A stretch of DNA of 64,000 nt. It comes from Croceicoccus estronivorus. Lineage in GTDB: Bacteria > Pseudomonadota > Alphaproteobacteria > Sphingomonadales > Sphingomonadaceae. Position numbers and translations under genes: made by a program. Of this stretch, positions 27,934-39,092 are shown one piece after another (positions within the stretch are counted from its first letter, which is position 1; each line of letters begins with the position of its first letter). Location of the stretch: the NCBI RefSeq assembly GCF_001625325.1, contig NZ_JRQQ01000008.1, forward strand, positions 174,434-238,433. Reading direction: 5' to 3'. The notes beneath the pieces are model-generated. The model searched no databases. It saw nothing but the letters and a program-made list of their open reading frames with translations, and was not told the DNA's origin.

Positions 27934-29973
27934 GTGTCCTCCATCCTGATCATCGTATTCGGGCCGCTTCTGGCTGCGATCATTGCAGGGCTTGGCAATC
28001 GTGCTATCGGCAATGTGCCTGCCAAGATTTTGACGACTGGCGCCTTGTTCCTGTCGTGCGCGCTTTCCTGGCCAATTTTTCTGTCTTTTGTAGCTGGAAC
28101 TGCGGAAGCCAGCGTCGTCCCCGTATTGAAGTGGGTGCAGTCGGGCACGCTTACGTTCGACTGGGCGCTGCGCGTCGATACGCTGACAGCGATCATGCTG
28201 GTGGTAATCACCAGTGTTTCGGCGCTGGTTCACCTTTATAGCTGGGGTTACATGGATGAAGATCCGGATCAGCCCCGCTTCTTCGCCTATTTGAGCCTTT
28301 TCACCTTCGCGATGTTGATGCTGGTCACGGCCGATAACCTCGTCCAGATGTTTTTCGGATGGGAAGGCGTCGGGCTCGCATCATATCTGCTGATCGGTTT
28401 CTGGTTCAAAAAGCCGTCAGCCTGTGCAGCGGCGATCAAGGCATTCGTGGTCAATCGCGTTGGCGACCTTGGTTTCATGTTGGGGATTTTTGGAACTTAT
28501 CTCGTTTTCCAGACGACCTCTATTCCCGAAATTCTTGCTGCAGCACCGGGGATGGCCGGATCGACGATCGGTTTCCTGGGCATGAGATTGGACACGATGA
28601 CCGTCCTGTGCCTGCTGCTGTTCATCGGTGCGATGGGCAAGTCGGCGCAATTGGGCCTTCACACGTGGTTGCCTGATGCGATGGAAGGCCCGACGCCGGT
28701 TTCTGCGCTAATTCATGCCGCTACGATGGTGACCGCAGGCGTATTTATGGTTTGTCGCCTGTCGCCAATGTTTCAGACCAGTGATACCGCGATGATGGTT
28801 GTAACCTATGTTGGCGCAGCAACCTGTTTCTTCGCCGCGACCATTGGTACGACGCAGTGGGATATCAAACGCGTCATTGCTTATTCAACCTGCTCGCAGC
28901 TTGGATACATGTTCTTTGCCGCAGGTGTCGGCGCTTATGGCGCGGCTATGTTCCATTTGTTCACGCACGCTTTTTTCAAGGCGCTTCTGTTCCTCGGGGC
29001 TGGCTCGGTCATCCATGCCATGCATCATGAGCAGGATATGCGGTATTATGGCGCGTTGCGTAAGCAGATCCCGCTGACATTCTGGGTCATGATGGCAGGC
29101 ACTTTGGCTATTACTGGCGTCGGCGTAATGGGTGTATTCGGTTTCGCGGGCTTCTATTCCAAGGATGCCATACTGGAAGCTGCCTTCGCGAGTGGCAGTG
29201 AGCACGGGCAACTGGCATTTTTCCTAGGTGTTGTAGCTGCCCTTCTGACCAGTTTTTATAGCTGGCGTTTGATGTTCCTGACTTTTTGGGGGCAGCCCCG
29301 CTGGGCAGATTCCGAACATATCCAGCATGCGGTGCATGGACATCATGAAGACCTGGATGAGGAAGCCAGCCATAGCGAGCATAATTCGCATGCACATCAT
29401 GGCGGCGATGATGGCACTGCTGGCTACCATCCGCATGAGAGCCCCTGGGTCATGTTGCTACCGCTTCTGATCCTTTCGGTGGGTGCGGTATTTGCCGGAT
29501 ATGTATTTATCCATGCGTTCATTGAAGACGCCGGTTTCTGGAAGGGTGCGATTTTCTACAATGAGCATTTGATGCATGCGATGCATGAGGTGCCGTTGTG
29601 GGTTAAGTTGTCGCCGGGTGTTGTGATGCTGGCGGGGCTCTTGATCGCTTGGAATTCGTATATTCGCAATCCGAAGTTACCTGCGGCATTCGTTGCGCAA
29701 TTCCGCCAACTTCATGCTTTCCTTTATAACAAGTGGTATTTCGACGAGCTCTACAACTTCCTATTTGTCCGCCCGGCTTTTTGGCTTGGACGGGTGCTGT
29801 GGAAGCAGGGTGACATTGGCATCATTGATCGCTTCGGCCCCAACGGCGCTGCTTGGGCAGTCGCTCAGGGAAGCCGTTACGCCCAGAAAGTGCAGTCGGG
29901 ATATCTTTACAGCTATGCGCTGGTCATGCTGCTCGGGCTCGTAGCAGCGGTCAGCTGGGTAATGGTACGCTGA
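27934..29973 (+). CDS. nuoL: NADH-quinone oxidoreductase subunit L with His-rich loop
   Basis: This 679-residue antiporter-like subunit sits at the far end of the membrane arm and has the long lateral helix at its C-terminus. The proton-path glutamate and lysines fall in [19 protein letters not shown] and [19 protein letters not shown]. Between about residues 463 and 500 a loop is strongly histidine/acid-rich ([20 protein letters not shown] and onward). The GTG start follows nuoK by 6 bp with an AAGGGG site. Confidence 0.95.
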   Translation: MSSILIIVFGPLLAAIIAGLGNRAIGNVPAKILTTGALFLSCALSWPIFLSFVAGTAEASVVPVLKWVQSGTLTFDWALRVDTLTAIMLVVITSVSALVHLYSWGYMDEDPDQPRFFAYLSLFTFAMLMLVTADNLVQMFFGWEGVGLASYLLIGFWFKKPSACAAAIKAFVVNRVGDLGFMLGIFGTYLVFQTTSIPEILAAAPGMAGSTIGFLGMRLDTMTVLCLLLFIGAMGKSAQLGLHTWLPDAMEGPTPVSALIHAATMVTAGVFMVCRLSPMFQTSDTAMMVVTYVGAATCFFAATIGTTQWDIKRVIAYSTCSQLGYMFFAAGVGAYGAAMFHLFTHAFFKALLFLGAGSVIHAMHHEQDMRYYGALRKQIPLTFWVMMAGTLAITGVGVMGVFGFAGFYSKDAILEAAFASGSEHGQLAFFLGVVAALLTSFYSWRLMFLTFWGQPRWADSEHIQHAVHGHHEDLDEEASHSEHNSHAHHGGDDGTAGYHPHESPWVMLLPLLILSVGAVFAGYVFIHAFIEDAGFWKGAIFYNEHLMHAMHEVPLWVKLSPGVVMLAGLLIAWNSYIRNPKLPAAFVAQFRQLHAFLYNKWYFDELYNFLFVRPAFWLGRVLWKQGDIGIIDRFGPNGAAWAVAQGSRYAQKVQSGYLYSYALVMLLGLVAAVSWVMVR

Positions 29974-29975
29974 CT

Positions 29976-31520
29976 ATGACCGGTTTTCCGATCCTCTCGG
30001 TAATGCTCCTCGTACCGCTGGTTGCGGGGCTAATTTGCCTAGTCGTTGAAGCGAAGACGGCGCGTGCGCTTGCGCTCGCTGCGACGCTGGTCGATTTCAT
30101 TCTTGGCATAGTGCTTTGGGCCAATTTCGATATTGGCGGGGCGCAATGGCAGTTCGTCGAAAAAGTGCCATTATTCGCCGGATTTAGTTGGGCTTTGGGC
30201 ATTGATGGTATCGCTTTGATGCTTATCATCCTTTCCGTTTTCCTGATGCCGATTTGCATTGGGGCCAGCTGGAATTCGATTACCAAGCGTGTTGGCGAAT
30301 ACATGGCCGCGTTTCTGCTGATGGAAACGCTGATGATCGGCGTATTCGCGGCACAAGACCTCTACCTGTTTTATATCTTCTTTGAGGCAGGCCTAATCCC
30401 GATGTACTTGATCATCGGTATTTGGGGCGGCGACAACCGGATCTACGCCAGTTACAAATTCTTCCTATACACGCTGCTTGGCTCTGTCTTGATGCTGATT
30501 GCCATGTTGTGGATGGTGAACGAGGCGGGGACAACGGATATTCCGACGCTGATGGCGTATGATTTCCCTCCCGGGGCGCAGACTTGGCTGTGGTTGGCCT
30601 TTTTTGCCAGCTTTGCTGTGAAAATGCCGATGTGGCCCGTCCACACCTGGCTGCCGGATGCTCACGTTCAAGCCCCGACTGCTGGTTCGGTAATTCTGGC
30701 GGGTGTGCTGTTGAAGATGGGCGGCTACGGTTTCATCCGCTTCTCATTGCCTATGTTCCCCGAAGCTTCGGCTCAATTCGCTTGGCTCATTTTTGTGCTT
30801 TCAATGGTGGCGGTGATCTACACTTCGCTTGTTGCGCTGGTGCAGGCCGATATGAAGAAGCTGATCGCCTATTCCTCGATTGCCCATATGGGTATCGTTA
30901 CGGTCGGCTTGTTTGCCTTCAACACCCAGGGGTTGGAAGGTGCCATGATCGTCATGCTTAGCCACGGTCTCGTTGCCGGTGCTTTGTTCCTGTGTGTCGG
31001 CATCATTTATGACAGGCTGCATACGCGAGAAATCGACCGGTACGGCGGCCTTTCGATTAACATGCCGAAATACGCGTTGTTTTTCATGCTATTTACAATG
31101 GCTTCAATCGGATTGCCGGGAACGAGTGGTTTCGTCGGTGAATTTTTGAGCCTTGCCGGCATTTATCAGGTTTCCAGCCTTGTCACTGCGGTAAGCGCTA
31201 CTGGCATCATCCTCGGGGCAGCGTATATGCTTTATCTCTATCGCCGTGTTGCCTTTGGGGATCAAAGGAACGCCGACGCGGCAGCAATGCCGGATATCGA
31301 TTTGCGCGAATGGGCCATGTTGCTCTCGCTTGCATTTGCGGTGCTTTGGATGGGCATTTATCCTGAGAGTTTCCTTGCTCCGATGCGAAAGGATGTGGCT
31401 GCCCTCGATGCGCGTCTCGCGCGGGCGGCTCCTGAAGGCGACGCTCAACTTAAGATGGGATCGGCGCAGAAGCCGGCTCAACATGCTGAAATTGCCGCGC
31501 CTGAGGGGGGAGCGCACTGA
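29976..31520 (+). CDS. nuoM: NADH-quinone oxidoreductase subunit M
   Basis: This 514-residue antiporter-like subunit shows FEAGLIPMYLIIGIWG and KMPMWPVHTWLPDAHVQAP, with the buried glutamate and lysine used in proton pumping. A short Ala/Glu-rich C-terminal tail follows the last helix. I start at the ATG at 29976, 2 bp after nuoL; a longer in-frame extension lies within nuoL and is unlike the family. One base overlaps with nuoN. Confidence 0.95.
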   Translation: MTGFPILSVMLLVPLVAGLICLVVEAKTARALALAATLVDFILGIVLWANFDIGGAQWQFVEKVPLFAGFSWALGIDGIALMLIILSVFLMPICIGASWNSITKRVGEYMAAFLLMETLMIGVFAAQDLYLFYIFFEAGLIPMYLIIGIWGGDNRIYASYKFFLYTLLGSVLMLIAMLWMVNEAGTTDIPTLMAYDFPPGAQTWLWLAFFASFAVKMPMWPVHTWLPDAHVQAPTAGSVILAGVLLKMGGYGFIRFSLPMFPEASAQFAWLIFVLSMVAVIYTSLVALVQADMKKLIAYSSIAHMGIVTVGLFAFNTQGLEGAMIVMLSHGLVAGALFLCVGIIYDRLHTREIDRYGGLSINMPKYALFFMLFTMASIGLPGTSGFVGEFLSLAGIYQVSSLVTAVSATGIILGAAYMLYLYRRVAFGDQRNADAAAMPDIDLREWAMLLSLAFAVLWMGIYPESFLAPMRKDVAALDARLARAAPEGDAQLKMGSAQKPAQHAEIAAPEGGAH

Positions 31521-32983
31521 TGGATTTTGCAGCATCCCTTGGTCTTGTCGCGCCCGAAATTCTGTTGAGCGTGTCGGGTCTGGTGCTTTTGCTTGTCTCA
31601 GCGTGGGCGGGTGACAAGGCGAGCCGTGCGATTTGCATTGTTGGTGTGGCTGTTCTGGCGGTTTGCGCGGTGCTTGTCGTGCCAGCGCTTTGCGGTGGCG
31701 CCATGGGCACTGATACGGTCGCTTTCGATGGCCAACTGAAAGCCGATGCCTTCTCGGCCTTTGCAAAACTCCTCATTTATGCAGCAGCTGCTGTCGCACT
31801 GATTGTTGCACCTGCATATTTTGAGCGCGTAGGGGCCATGCGCGCGGAATATGGGGTGCTAATCCTGTTCGCGGTGGTCGGTATGGGCATCATGGTGTCT
31901 GCCACCGATCTACTCGCGCTCTACATTGGGTTGGAACTCAATAGTCTTGCGGCTTATGTTTTAGCCTCATTCTTGAGAACCGATGGTCGCTCGGCCGAAG
32001 CGGGGCTCAAGTATTTTGTTCTTGGAGCGCTGGCTTCGGGTATTTTGCTCTTCGGCATGAGCCTGGTTTACGGCTTTACGGGAACGACGGGTTTTGACGG
32101 CATTCGTGCTGCGCTTTCGGGCGAATTGTCCATGGGTGCGCTGTTTGGTTTGATTTTCGTGCTTGCCGGCCTCGCATTCAAGATTTCAGCTGTCCCGTTT
32201 CATATGTGGACGCCCGATGTTTACGAAGGCGCTCCGACCCCTGTAACCACATTTTTCGCTACCGCTCCCAAAGTGGCGGCTTTGGCGCTTGCGATGCGGG
32301 TTACGCTTGATGCTTTCGGTTCCCAGGAGATTGCTTGGCAACAAGTCATTATCTTTGCCGCTCTGGCATCGATTGTGGTGGGGGCGCTGGGGGCGATCGG
32401 ACAGGTCAATATCAAGCGACTTCTGGCCTATTCATCGATTAACAATGTCGGGTTTCTTTTGATCGGCCTTGCCGCTGGAACTCCTCAGGGGGCGGCAGCG
32501 ATGCTGGTCTATCTGGTCATTTATGTCGCGATGACAGTCGGTGGCTTTGTCGCGGTTTTGATGATGAAGGATGCCGATGGCGTTCCGGTGGAGGGGATTG
32601 CTGACCTTGCGGGCCTTTCCAGAACTCGTCCCGTCCTGGCGCTATGCATGGCGGCAGTGATGTTTAGCCTTGCCGGTATTCCGCCACTCTTCGGATTCTG
32701 GGGCAAGTTTGTGGTATTCCAGGCTGCCGTGAATGCGGGAATGGTGCCCTTGGCTGCAATTGGTATTGCTGCTTCGGTAATAGGTGCCTTCTATTACATC
32801 AAGATTGTGAAGGTCATGTACTTCGACGAACCGGCTGATACGGTAAAAGGCATCAGCGACTGGGCGCATTGGGCTCTCTTGGCTATTGCTGCCCTCTTTA
32901 TATCTCCGTTGGGGTATCTGCTGACAAAAGTTCTCGGTGCGTTGGCGGATAATGCCGCCACTGCGTTGTTCTTTGCCGCTTGA
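31520..32983 (+). CDS. nuoN: NADH-quinone oxidoreductase subunit N
   Basis: This 487-residue antiporter-like subunit completes the set of fourteen. GLELNSLAAYVLASF and FKISAVPFHMWTPDVYEGAP are typical. About fourteen membrane helices are visible. The end of the gene overlaps or abuts birA, continuing the same transcript. Confidence 0.95.
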   Translation: MDFAASLGLVAPEILLSVSGLVLLLVSAWAGDKASRAICIVGVAVLAVCAVLVVPALCGGAMGTDTVAFDGQLKADAFSAFAKLLIYAAAAVALIVAPAYFERVGAMRAEYGVLILFAVVGMGIMVSATDLLALYIGLELNSLAAYVLASFLRTDGRSAEAGLKYFVLGALASGILLFGMSLVYGFTGTTGFDGIRAALSGELSMGALFGLIFVLAGLAFKISAVPFHMWTPDVYEGAPTPVTTFFATAPKVAALALAMRVTLDAFGSQEIAWQQVIIFAALASIVVGALGAIGQVNIKRLLAYSSINNVGFLLIGLAAGTPQGAAAMLVYLVIYVAMTVGGFVAVLMMKDADGVPVEGIADLAGLSRTRPVLALCMAAVMFSLAGIPPLFGFWGKFVVFQAAVNAGMVPLAAIGIAASVIGAFYYIKIVKVMYFDEPADTVKGISDWAHWALLAIAALFISPLGYLLTKVLGALADNAATALFFAA

Positions 32984-33704
32984 GTTGGGTACCGGGATCG
33001 AATTCGTAGCCGAGACCGGTTCCACCAATGCGGATATCGTCACGCGTTTGCGTAATGGCGATTTGCTACCGGAGGGGTATTGGCTGGTAGCTGATCGCCA
33101 GACCGAAGGTCGGGGCAGACAGGGGCGTACATGGTTTGACGGGATGGGTAATTTCATGGGCTCATCTCTCGTTCATCGCCAGCCCAGTGATCCATCTGCT
33201 CCGAGTCTGGCTCTGATGGCCGGGCTAGCGGTTTGGGATGCCGTGTCGCGCTGTATCCCGGATCCGTCTTGCATGATGTTGAAATGGCCGAACGATGTAT
33301 TGCTGGGTCGAGCCAAGCTCGCGGGGATCCTCCTGGAGGCGGTTGAGCAAGCAGTGATCGTGGGTATCGGAGTAAATCTGGCCATGGCGCCGGATTTGCC
33401 TGATCGGCCTGCTACGGCATTGTCTTCAATCGGGCCCGCGCCGGACCGGGACGTCTTCGCAACCACACTTGCGAACTCATTTGCTGCGGAACTGGCACGT
33501 TGGCGGCAATATGGGCTTGAACCGCTTATGTCGCGCTGGCAATCGATTGCCCATCCGCTTGGTACGCCATTGACGCTAAGATTGCCCGGGACAACTGTCC
33601 CGTTGATGGGATCCTATGCCGGGCTGGATCGCGATGGCGCGTTGCTGTTGCAGTTGGCGGACGGGTCAGTTCGCGTCGTCCACGCAGGCGATGTCTTTGT
33701 CTGA
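32952..33704 (+). CDS. birA: Biotin--[acetyl-CoA-carboxylase] ligase
   Basis: This ~250-residue ligase activates biotin to biotinyl-AMP and attaches it to the carboxylase carrier. The biotin loop [19 protein letters not shown] and the KWPNDVLL strand are clear. It has no N-terminal helix-turn-helix, so it is the monofunctional type that cannot repress bio genes. The start is uncertain: the ATG at 32952 lies within nuoN, with TTG alternatives at 32973 and 32985, none having a good ribosome binding site. In alphaproteobacteria birA often follows nuoN and precedes coaX, as here. Confidence 0.9.
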   Translation: MPPLRCSLPLELGTGIEFVAETGSTNADIVTRLRNGDLLPEGYWLVADRQTEGRGRQGRTWFDGMGNFMGSSLVHRQPSDPSAPSLALMAGLAVWDAVSRCIPDPSCMMLKWPNDVLLGRAKLAGILLEAVEQAVIVGIGVNLAMAPDLPDRPATALSSIGPAPDRDVFATTLANSFAAELARWRQYGLEPLMSRWQSIAHPLGTPLTLRLPGTTVPLMGSYAGLDRDGALLLQLADGSVRVVHAGDVFV

Positions 33705-33717
33705 AGGAGTATCGTCA

Positions 33718-34497
33718 ATGTTGCTCGCGATTGATGCCGGCAATACCAACGTTGTCTTCGCCCTGTTTGACGGAGATGAGATCAAGGCTCGTTGGCGCAT
33801 AGCGACCGATCCCCGGCGAACTGGCGATGAATATGCTGTTTGGTTGATGCAGCTAATGACGATTCAGGGCTTTGCGCGTGAACAGGTGAAGCAGATCATC
33901 ATTTCCACTGTGGTTCCCCGGGCCCTTCATAATCTCGAAGTTCTCTCCCAAAACTATTTTGATATTGTTCCGCTTATCGCAGGCGAAGGGGATGCGGGTT
34001 GGGGCATCGATCTGGATGTGGACGAACCCCGCTCGCTTGGTGCGGATCGTGCAGTCAACGCTATTGCTGCTCATGCGAAATATTCAGGTGACGTAATCGT
34101 CGTGGACTTCGGCACGGCAACGACGTTTGATGTGGTTGATTTTAACGGTGCCTACAAGGGCGGTATCATTGCACCCGGGATTAACCTGTCGCTTGATGCA
34201 TTGGTAGGCAACACGGCCAAGTTGCCGCGTATCGCAATCGAGGCCCCACGTTCGGAGAGTGTGATTGGCCGGAACACAGAGGATCAGATGCTGATTGGTG
34301 TTTTCTGGGGGTATGTGGCCATGATGGAAGGCCTGATTTCTCGATTGCGAAGTGAAATCGGCAGGCCAGCAAAAGTCATAGCTACGGGAGGGCTCGCCAT
34401 TCTATTTGATCGCCACACCGATATTTTTGACGCAGTTGATGCAGAGTTGACTCTCGAAGGTCTCGCAATTCTTGCTAAGAAGGCTGCTGCCCGGTGA
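33718..34497 (+). CDS. coaX: Type III pantothenate kinase
   Basis: This 259-residue ASKHA-fold kinase phosphorylates pantothenate in coenzyme A synthesis. The phosphate loop [29 protein letters not shown] and the [14 protein letters not shown] segment define the CoaX type, which needs a monovalent cation and resists CoA feedback. The ATG at 33718 has AAGGAG at a good distance. Its stop overlaps the rnj GTG. Confidence 0.95.
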   Translation: MLLAIDAGNTNVVFALFDGDEIKARWRIATDPRRTGDEYAVWLMQLMTIQGFAREQVKQIIISTVVPRALHNLEVLSQNYFDIVPLIAGEGDAGWGIDLDVDEPRSLGADRAVNAIAAHAKYSGDVIVVDFGTATTFDVVDFNGAYKGGIIAPGINLSLDALVGNTAKLPRIAIEAPRSESVIGRNTEDQMLIGVFWGYVAMMEGLISRLRSEIGRPAKVIATGGLAILFDRHTDIFDAVDAELTLEGLAILAKKAAAR

Positions 34498-36140
34498 AGA
34501 AGAATTTTGCACCTGAAGCTGAGCTACTGTTTCTCGCTCTTGGCGGCTCAGGTGAGATTGGCATGAATGTCAATCTCTATGGGTGCGAGGGTAAATGGTT
34601 AATGGTCGATCTCGGCATGACTTTCGGGGCCAATGAGTATCCGGGCACTGAACTGGTTTTTGCCGACCTTCAGTTTATAGAAGACAGATTGGATGATCTG
34701 CTCGGCATAGTCCTGACGCATGGACACGAAGATCATATCGGCGCTGTGCCGTATTTCGCGGCAGATCTCGGTGTTCCGCTCTTTGCTACTCCGTTCACTG
34801 CGGAATTGGTTCGACGCAAGCTTGCGGAGGCGGGACATGCCCGTGACGTCGAATTGAACGTCGTTGATACTCAGGACAGTTTTCGGCTTGGCCCATTCGA
34901 CATCAACTATGTTCCACTGGCGCATTCGATTGCGGAAGGGAATGCGCTGATTATCGACACTCCCTATGGGCGCGTTTTCCATACAGGGGATTGGAAGCTT
35001 GATGCTGAGCCGTTGATTGGTGAGCCGGCTACCGAAAACGAGTTGATTGAGCTGGGCGATGCGGGCGTCTTGGCGCTCGTTTGTGACTCTACCAACGTTT
35101 TTAATCCGCAGGCGTCGGGATCCGAGGGTGCCGTTTACAAGGGCTTGCTTGAGGAAGTGCGCCGACATCAAGGGCGGCGTGTGCTTGTAACGACATTCGC
35201 TTCCAACGTTGCAAGGTTGCAGACATTGGGGGATGTCGCGAAGGCGACGGGCCGGCAACTTTGTGTCGCGGGGCGCTCGCTCGACCGGATCATCGAAGTA
35301 AGCAAGGCAAATGGTTATCTCGGAGATTTTCCACCGGTCATAGATTTTGATCGTGCAATGGACCTCCCACGCAGTGAAGTGCTGTTCCTTGCCACTGGCG
35401 GGCAAGGCGAACCTCGCGCAGCGTTGGCCCGGATCGCGGATGACACACACCGGATCGAACTTACTGAAGATGATGTGGTTCTATTCTCGAGCCGTCAGAT
35501 TCCCGGTAACGAGATTGCTATCGGTCGTGTGCAGAACAAACTCGCAGAACGTGGCATTCAGATGGTCAGCGACAGGCAACGGGACATTCATGTTTCAGGT
35601 CATCCAGGCCGCCCTGAACTGGAAGCGCTCTATGGTTGGTTGCGGCCGCAAATTTTGGTCCCGGTGCATGGTGAAATTCGCCATATGAAAGAGCAGGTCC
35701 GGCTCGGTGCGGAAAATGGTATCCCAAGCACGGTATTCCAGAAAAATGGCGACATTGTTCGTCTCGCTCCAGGGCGGCCAGGCAAGCTCGCCGAAGTAAG
35801 GGCGGGGCGGCTTGTCCTTGATGGCGACATCATCATACCCGCCGATGGCGAGGCGATCACAATGCGACGCCGTATTGCGCGTGACGGGGTCGCTGTCGTG
35901 GTGCTGGATGGTAAAGGAAGGGCACAGGTAACGGCTATCGGCCTGCCGCTCGACGAGGATTACGACAGCTTCATCGCCGAAGCGGAAGAGGATGTCGTAG
36001 CCGCTCTCGCGAAGCTGAAAGGTGGAGCGAGAAAGGATAAGTCTATTATTACGGAAACGGCCCGGCTCGCTGCGCGCCGGGCGGCGCATCGTTGGTCGGG
36101 TAAGAAGCCTCAGGTTAAAGTCCTGTTGATGGAGGAATAA
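34494..36140 (+). CDS. rnj: Ribonuclease J
   Basis: This 548-residue metallo-beta-lactamase/beta-CASP nuclease combines 5' exonuclease and endonuclease activity on RNA. The metal motif [14 protein letters not shown], a VCDSTN strand and the beta-CASP region (RQIPGNE, then PVHGEIRHM) are seen. Its GTG start overlaps coaX. The window thus encodes both RNase E and RNase J, the pair typical of alphaproteobacteria. Confidence 0.96.
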   Translation: MKKNFAPEAELLFLALGGSGEIGMNVNLYGCEGKWLMVDLGMTFGANEYPGTELVFADLQFIEDRLDDLLGIVLTHGHEDHIGAVPYFAADLGVPLFATPFTAELVRRKLAEAGHARDVELNVVDTQDSFRLGPFDINYVPLAHSIAEGNALIIDTPYGRVFHTGDWKLDAEPLIGEPATENELIELGDAGVLALVCDSTNVFNPQASGSEGAVYKGLLEEVRRHQGRRVLVTTFASNVARLQTLGDVAKATGRQLCVAGRSLDRIIEVSKANGYLGDFPPVIDFDRAMDLPRSEVLFLATGGQGEPRAALARIADDTHRIELTEDDVVLFSSRQIPGNEIAIGRVQNKLAERGIQMVSDRQRDIHVSGHPGRPELEALYGWLRPQILVPVHGEIRHMKEQVRLGAENGIPSTVFQKNGDIVRLAPGRPGKLAEVRAGRLVLDGDIIIPADGEAITMRRRIARDGVAVVVLDGKGRAQVTAIGLPLDEDYDSFIAEAEEDVVAALAKLKGGARKDKSIITETARLAARRAAHRWSGKKPQVKVLLMEE

Positions 36141-36147
36141 GGCGGCG

Positions 36148-36450
36148 ATGCAATGGACATCGATTCTCGCGATCTACGGACTGCTATGGGTAATGTGCGC
36201 CTTCCTGCTCCTGCCGTTTGGCGTGCGGACACATGATGAGACTGGTCTCGAGAAGATCCCTGGGCAGGCGGATAGCGCCCCGGCCAATTTCCGTCCTGGA
36301 AAACTGATGTTGCGCGCCACTATACTGGCAGGCATCCTGTGCGCACTCTTCTATATGAATTACGTCAACGACTGGATTAACGTCGACGATATCAATATCT
36401 TCGGTGAGCCGCCTGGTGCGGCTGACGAGCCTGCAATCTACCGTAACTAG
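36148..36450 (+). CDS. DUF1467 family membrane protein
   Basis: This 100-residue protein has two membrane helices (about residues 4-24 and 53-72) separated by a loop containing LPFGVRTHDETG, the signature of DUF1467. The function is unknown; the gene is commonly found after rnj in alphaproteobacteria. It starts 7 bp after rnj and ends 8 bp before the convergent coiled-coil gene. Confidence 0.85.
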   Translation: MQWTSILAIYGLLWVMCAFLLLPFGVRTHDETGLEKIPGQADSAPANFRPGKLMLRATILAGILCALFYMNYVNDWINVDDINIFGEPPGAADEPAIYRN

Positions 36451-36458
36451 ATATCGGG

Positions 36459-39035
36459 TCAGTCGCGTAATCTCTCAATCGCCTGGGCTAGTGCAACGTA
36501 CAGCTTACCCATGTCTGATGAGAGTAATGTCACGCTTAATGCGTGCCCGTCACGGGTCGATAGCAATTGACGCAACATCGCTTCGAAGTCGTGAACGAAA
36601 CGGTTTACGTGTTCGCGGAAGTCCCCGTCGGTTTCATAGATCTCGACCACAGCTCGACTTTCCGAGTTATCGAGTAGGCGGACGGCCCGACGGGTAAAGA
36701 TGCCCCGATCACCACGCAAATACGCTGCCCATGCCGTATCCGTGACTTCGTTCGACAGAGCTTTTGCAATGTCAATTGCGTTGGAATTGAGAGATTCGGT
36801 AATTAGCGCGACACGACGGGCGAAATCGTTGTCGACTTGTTCTTCCGCGCGCTGCCGGGCATGTGCGACACGGTTTTCCAGATGGCCGGTCAGCTCGTTC
36901 ACTTTAGCAAGCTGGTCGCGAAGTTGTATGATCGCTTCCTTGCTGATCGACGCAGCGTTTTCCGCAGCCTGCTCCAACTGGGTGACTGCCTCGGTTGCGC
37001 GGTTTTTGACTGCCCGATCGATTGCTTCAGCGCTTCCTTCACCAATTTGAGCAGCGAGCTCTGTGACGGCCTGCTCGCTGTCCTGCTCAAGCCTTGTGAT
37101 TACGGAACGTGTGGCGTTCGAAAGGGCATCCAGCGCCTTGCGCAATTGCTGCTCGCGGTGATTGGCGAGGGTTTCGCTTTCCTCTCCCAGTGAAGCCAGT
37201 TCAGCACGCAATTGTGCGATACGAGCAGTGTGTTCCTCATTGCGCGCAGCAAGGGCAGCGTGCAGGTGTTCAGCCGCCTCCATTGCAGCCTGCCCATCCT
37301 TTTGAGCTGAAACCACATAATGTGAGAGCGATGAACCCTTGTCATTCGCTTCGCTCATCATCGCACTTAAAGACTCGACCCCATCCGCCAGCCCGGTCAG
37401 CCGCCGTTCGGCAGTCGCGATAGCAGCAGGTAAATCCTCAAGGCTGTGCTGGGCGCTGGCCTGGATAATTTCGAGCAGGCGGATGCTGTCATCCGTCAAG
37501 GATGCTACGGCGGTATCCGTGCCAGTGAGGGATTCTCGGCTTTGGCTGAGCGTTTCTGTCAGATTCTGGATGGCTTCCGAAAGTTCATTCTGAACAGATC
37601 GGCCATGGGCAGAGATATCTTGTATTTGCGTCGCCAGATTGTCGAGACGCGAAGCAAGAGCATCGGCCTGATCCGCAATATTCCGGGTCGTAGCAACATG
37701 TCTTTCACGGCGTTTTGCGATCGCTGCATCGAGTTCTGCCAGTTGCTCGCTGGTACTGGTGAGTTGTTCTGTCCGCCAGCTCTCGATCTGCTCGCGGCGA
37801 CGGATAATTTCGTTTTCCCATGCTGCGTTGGTTTGTTCGGCAGATTCACGCGTATGAGCGTCAACACGTTCGGTCTCTTGGGATACGTAGAGCAATTTGG
37901 TCTGGAGTTGCTCGATGGCGGTCTGCCAGTTGGCGAGAGCTTCATTCTCACTCTCGCGGATTTCCTGGCTCAGCTTTGAACTGTAGTCGCCCAGTGAAGT
38001 AAGGTGCGTGCGGAATGCTTCTATCGACTGGCTTTCCTGATCTGCCAATCTTTCGCGGCTTGCAGTCAGTTCTGCTGCCAGGGCATCTGCCCGGCGGCGA
38101 AGAGCCGCCAGAGATTCCACCTCATGCCCATCAAGTTCTGCACGAAAGTTCTCGCTGCGTTCGCCAAGAGCGGCAAAACGCCTTGTGGCTATATCATCGA
38201 GTTGCGCGGCCTGAGTCTCGAATGCAGAAAGGGCCGCATCCACTTGCGCACGAAGTGATTGAACCTGTCTTTCGCTTGCCTCGCCGAATGTGTTGAGACG
38301 GTGAAAACCGCTGACCAATTCCTGAAGATGCCCCTGCGCCGTACGGCCTGCATTGCCTATCTGGTTGGTAACGTCTCGCGCGGAATTGGCTATCACAGGC
38401 AATTCATTGCGCAGTTTTGTCATGTTTTCCATTGCATTGCCGCTCACTGTGGCAATGGTTTCGACTTGGGTGCCATTTTCATGGATGAGCGTGGCGAGAC
38501 GGTCGGCATTTTGCGATAAGCGATCAGCTGCGCGTCGGCCCAGCGCTTCGAGGTCGCGTGATTGTGAGGCGATAAATTCCCGTGCGAGGCTAAGCTCCCT
38601 GTTCACGGTGGCAAGGCGATCTTCCAATTGTGTTGCTTCGAGCGATAATGTTCGCGCCGCATCGTTGAAGCGATGGGTTTCACGCAGGCTGTTACGCATT
38701 GCGAGAAGCCAGAGGGCGACAACGAGCAATACAGGTGTCGCCCAAGTCGAAATCCATTGGATCCATTGGCCGGAACTTGCCCCAGCCAGCATGGATTCGT
38801 AATTGACCCACGCAAAAAATCCGCTCCAGGCCGTAACAGTCAGCATCGCGAGAACAGCTGCAATTCGCCAACCGCGGGAAGCTCGGGGGGGAGCCGTTTC
38901 CAGGGGTTCCTCCCACGCGACATCAAGCGACAGCACTTCCTCAGGTGCTGCCGCTTCGCGCTGTTGTTCCTCTACCGACCCTTCCCCCGAGCCGATGGAT
39001 ACGATCCGTGATCCCCTATTCATGGCTCCCAGCAT
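36459..39035 (-). CDS. TipN-like membrane-anchored coiled-coil protein
   Basis: This 858-residue protein has an acidic N-terminus, two membrane helices (about 56-77 and 93-113) and a ~630-residue helical region with heptad-like Leu/Ala and many Gln/Glu/Arg, then a compact C-terminal domain (about 755-858; FTRRAVRLLD, FVHDFEAMLR, LLSSDMGKLYVALAQAIERL). Caulobacter TipN, the new-pole and birth-scar marker, has nearly this length and layout: two N-terminal helices plus a large coiled coil. I therefore call it TipN-like by architecture, with a polar scaffold role as inference. The ATG at 39023 is an alternative start. Confidence 0.6.
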   Translation of the reverse strand: MLGAMNRGSRIVSIGSGEGSVEEQQREAAAPEEVLSLDVAWEEPLETAPPRASRGWRIAAVLAMLTVTAWSGFFAWVNYESMLAGASSGQWIQWISTWATPVLLVVALWLLAMRNSLRETHRFNDAARTLSLEATQLEDRLATVNRELSLAREFIASQSRDLEALGRRAADRLSQNADRLATLIHENGTQVETIATVSGNAMENMTKLRNELPVIANSARDVTNQIGNAGRTAQGHLQELVSGFHRLNTFGEASERQVQSLRAQVDAALSAFETQAAQLDDIATRRFAALGERSENFRAELDGHEVESLAALRRRADALAAELTASRERLADQESQSIEAFRTHLTSLGDYSSKLSQEIRESENEALANWQTAIEQLQTKLLYVSQETERVDAHTRESAEQTNAAWENEIIRRREQIESWRTEQLTSTSEQLAELDAAIAKRRERHVATTRNIADQADALASRLDNLATQIQDISAHGRSVQNELSEAIQNLTETLSQSRESLTGTDTAVASLTDDSIRLLEIIQASAQHSLEDLPAAIATAERRLTGLADGVESLSAMMSEANDKGSSLSHYVVSAQKDGQAAMEAAEHLHAALAARNEEHTARIAQLRAELASLGEESETLANHREQQLRKALDALSNATRSVITRLEQDSEQAVTELAAQIGEGSAEAIDRAVKNRATEAVTQLEQAAENAASISKEAIIQLRDQLAKVNELTGHLENRVAHARQRAEEQVDNDFARRVALITESLNSNAIDIAKALSNEVTDTAWAAYLRGDRGIFTRRAVRLLDNSESRAVVEIYETDGDFREHVNRFVHDFEAMLRQLLSTRDGHALSVTLLSSDMGKLYVALAQAIERLRD

Positions 39036-39092
39036 ATCATGCTTATGAAACCGATAAACCCTGCCTTAACCTTCTTGCGATAAAGCGTTGAA

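Noticed and set aside
39036..39092. CtrA site between the TipN-like gene and the HPt-like gene
   Set aside because: A single TTAAC occurs but no second TTAA half at the N7 distance.
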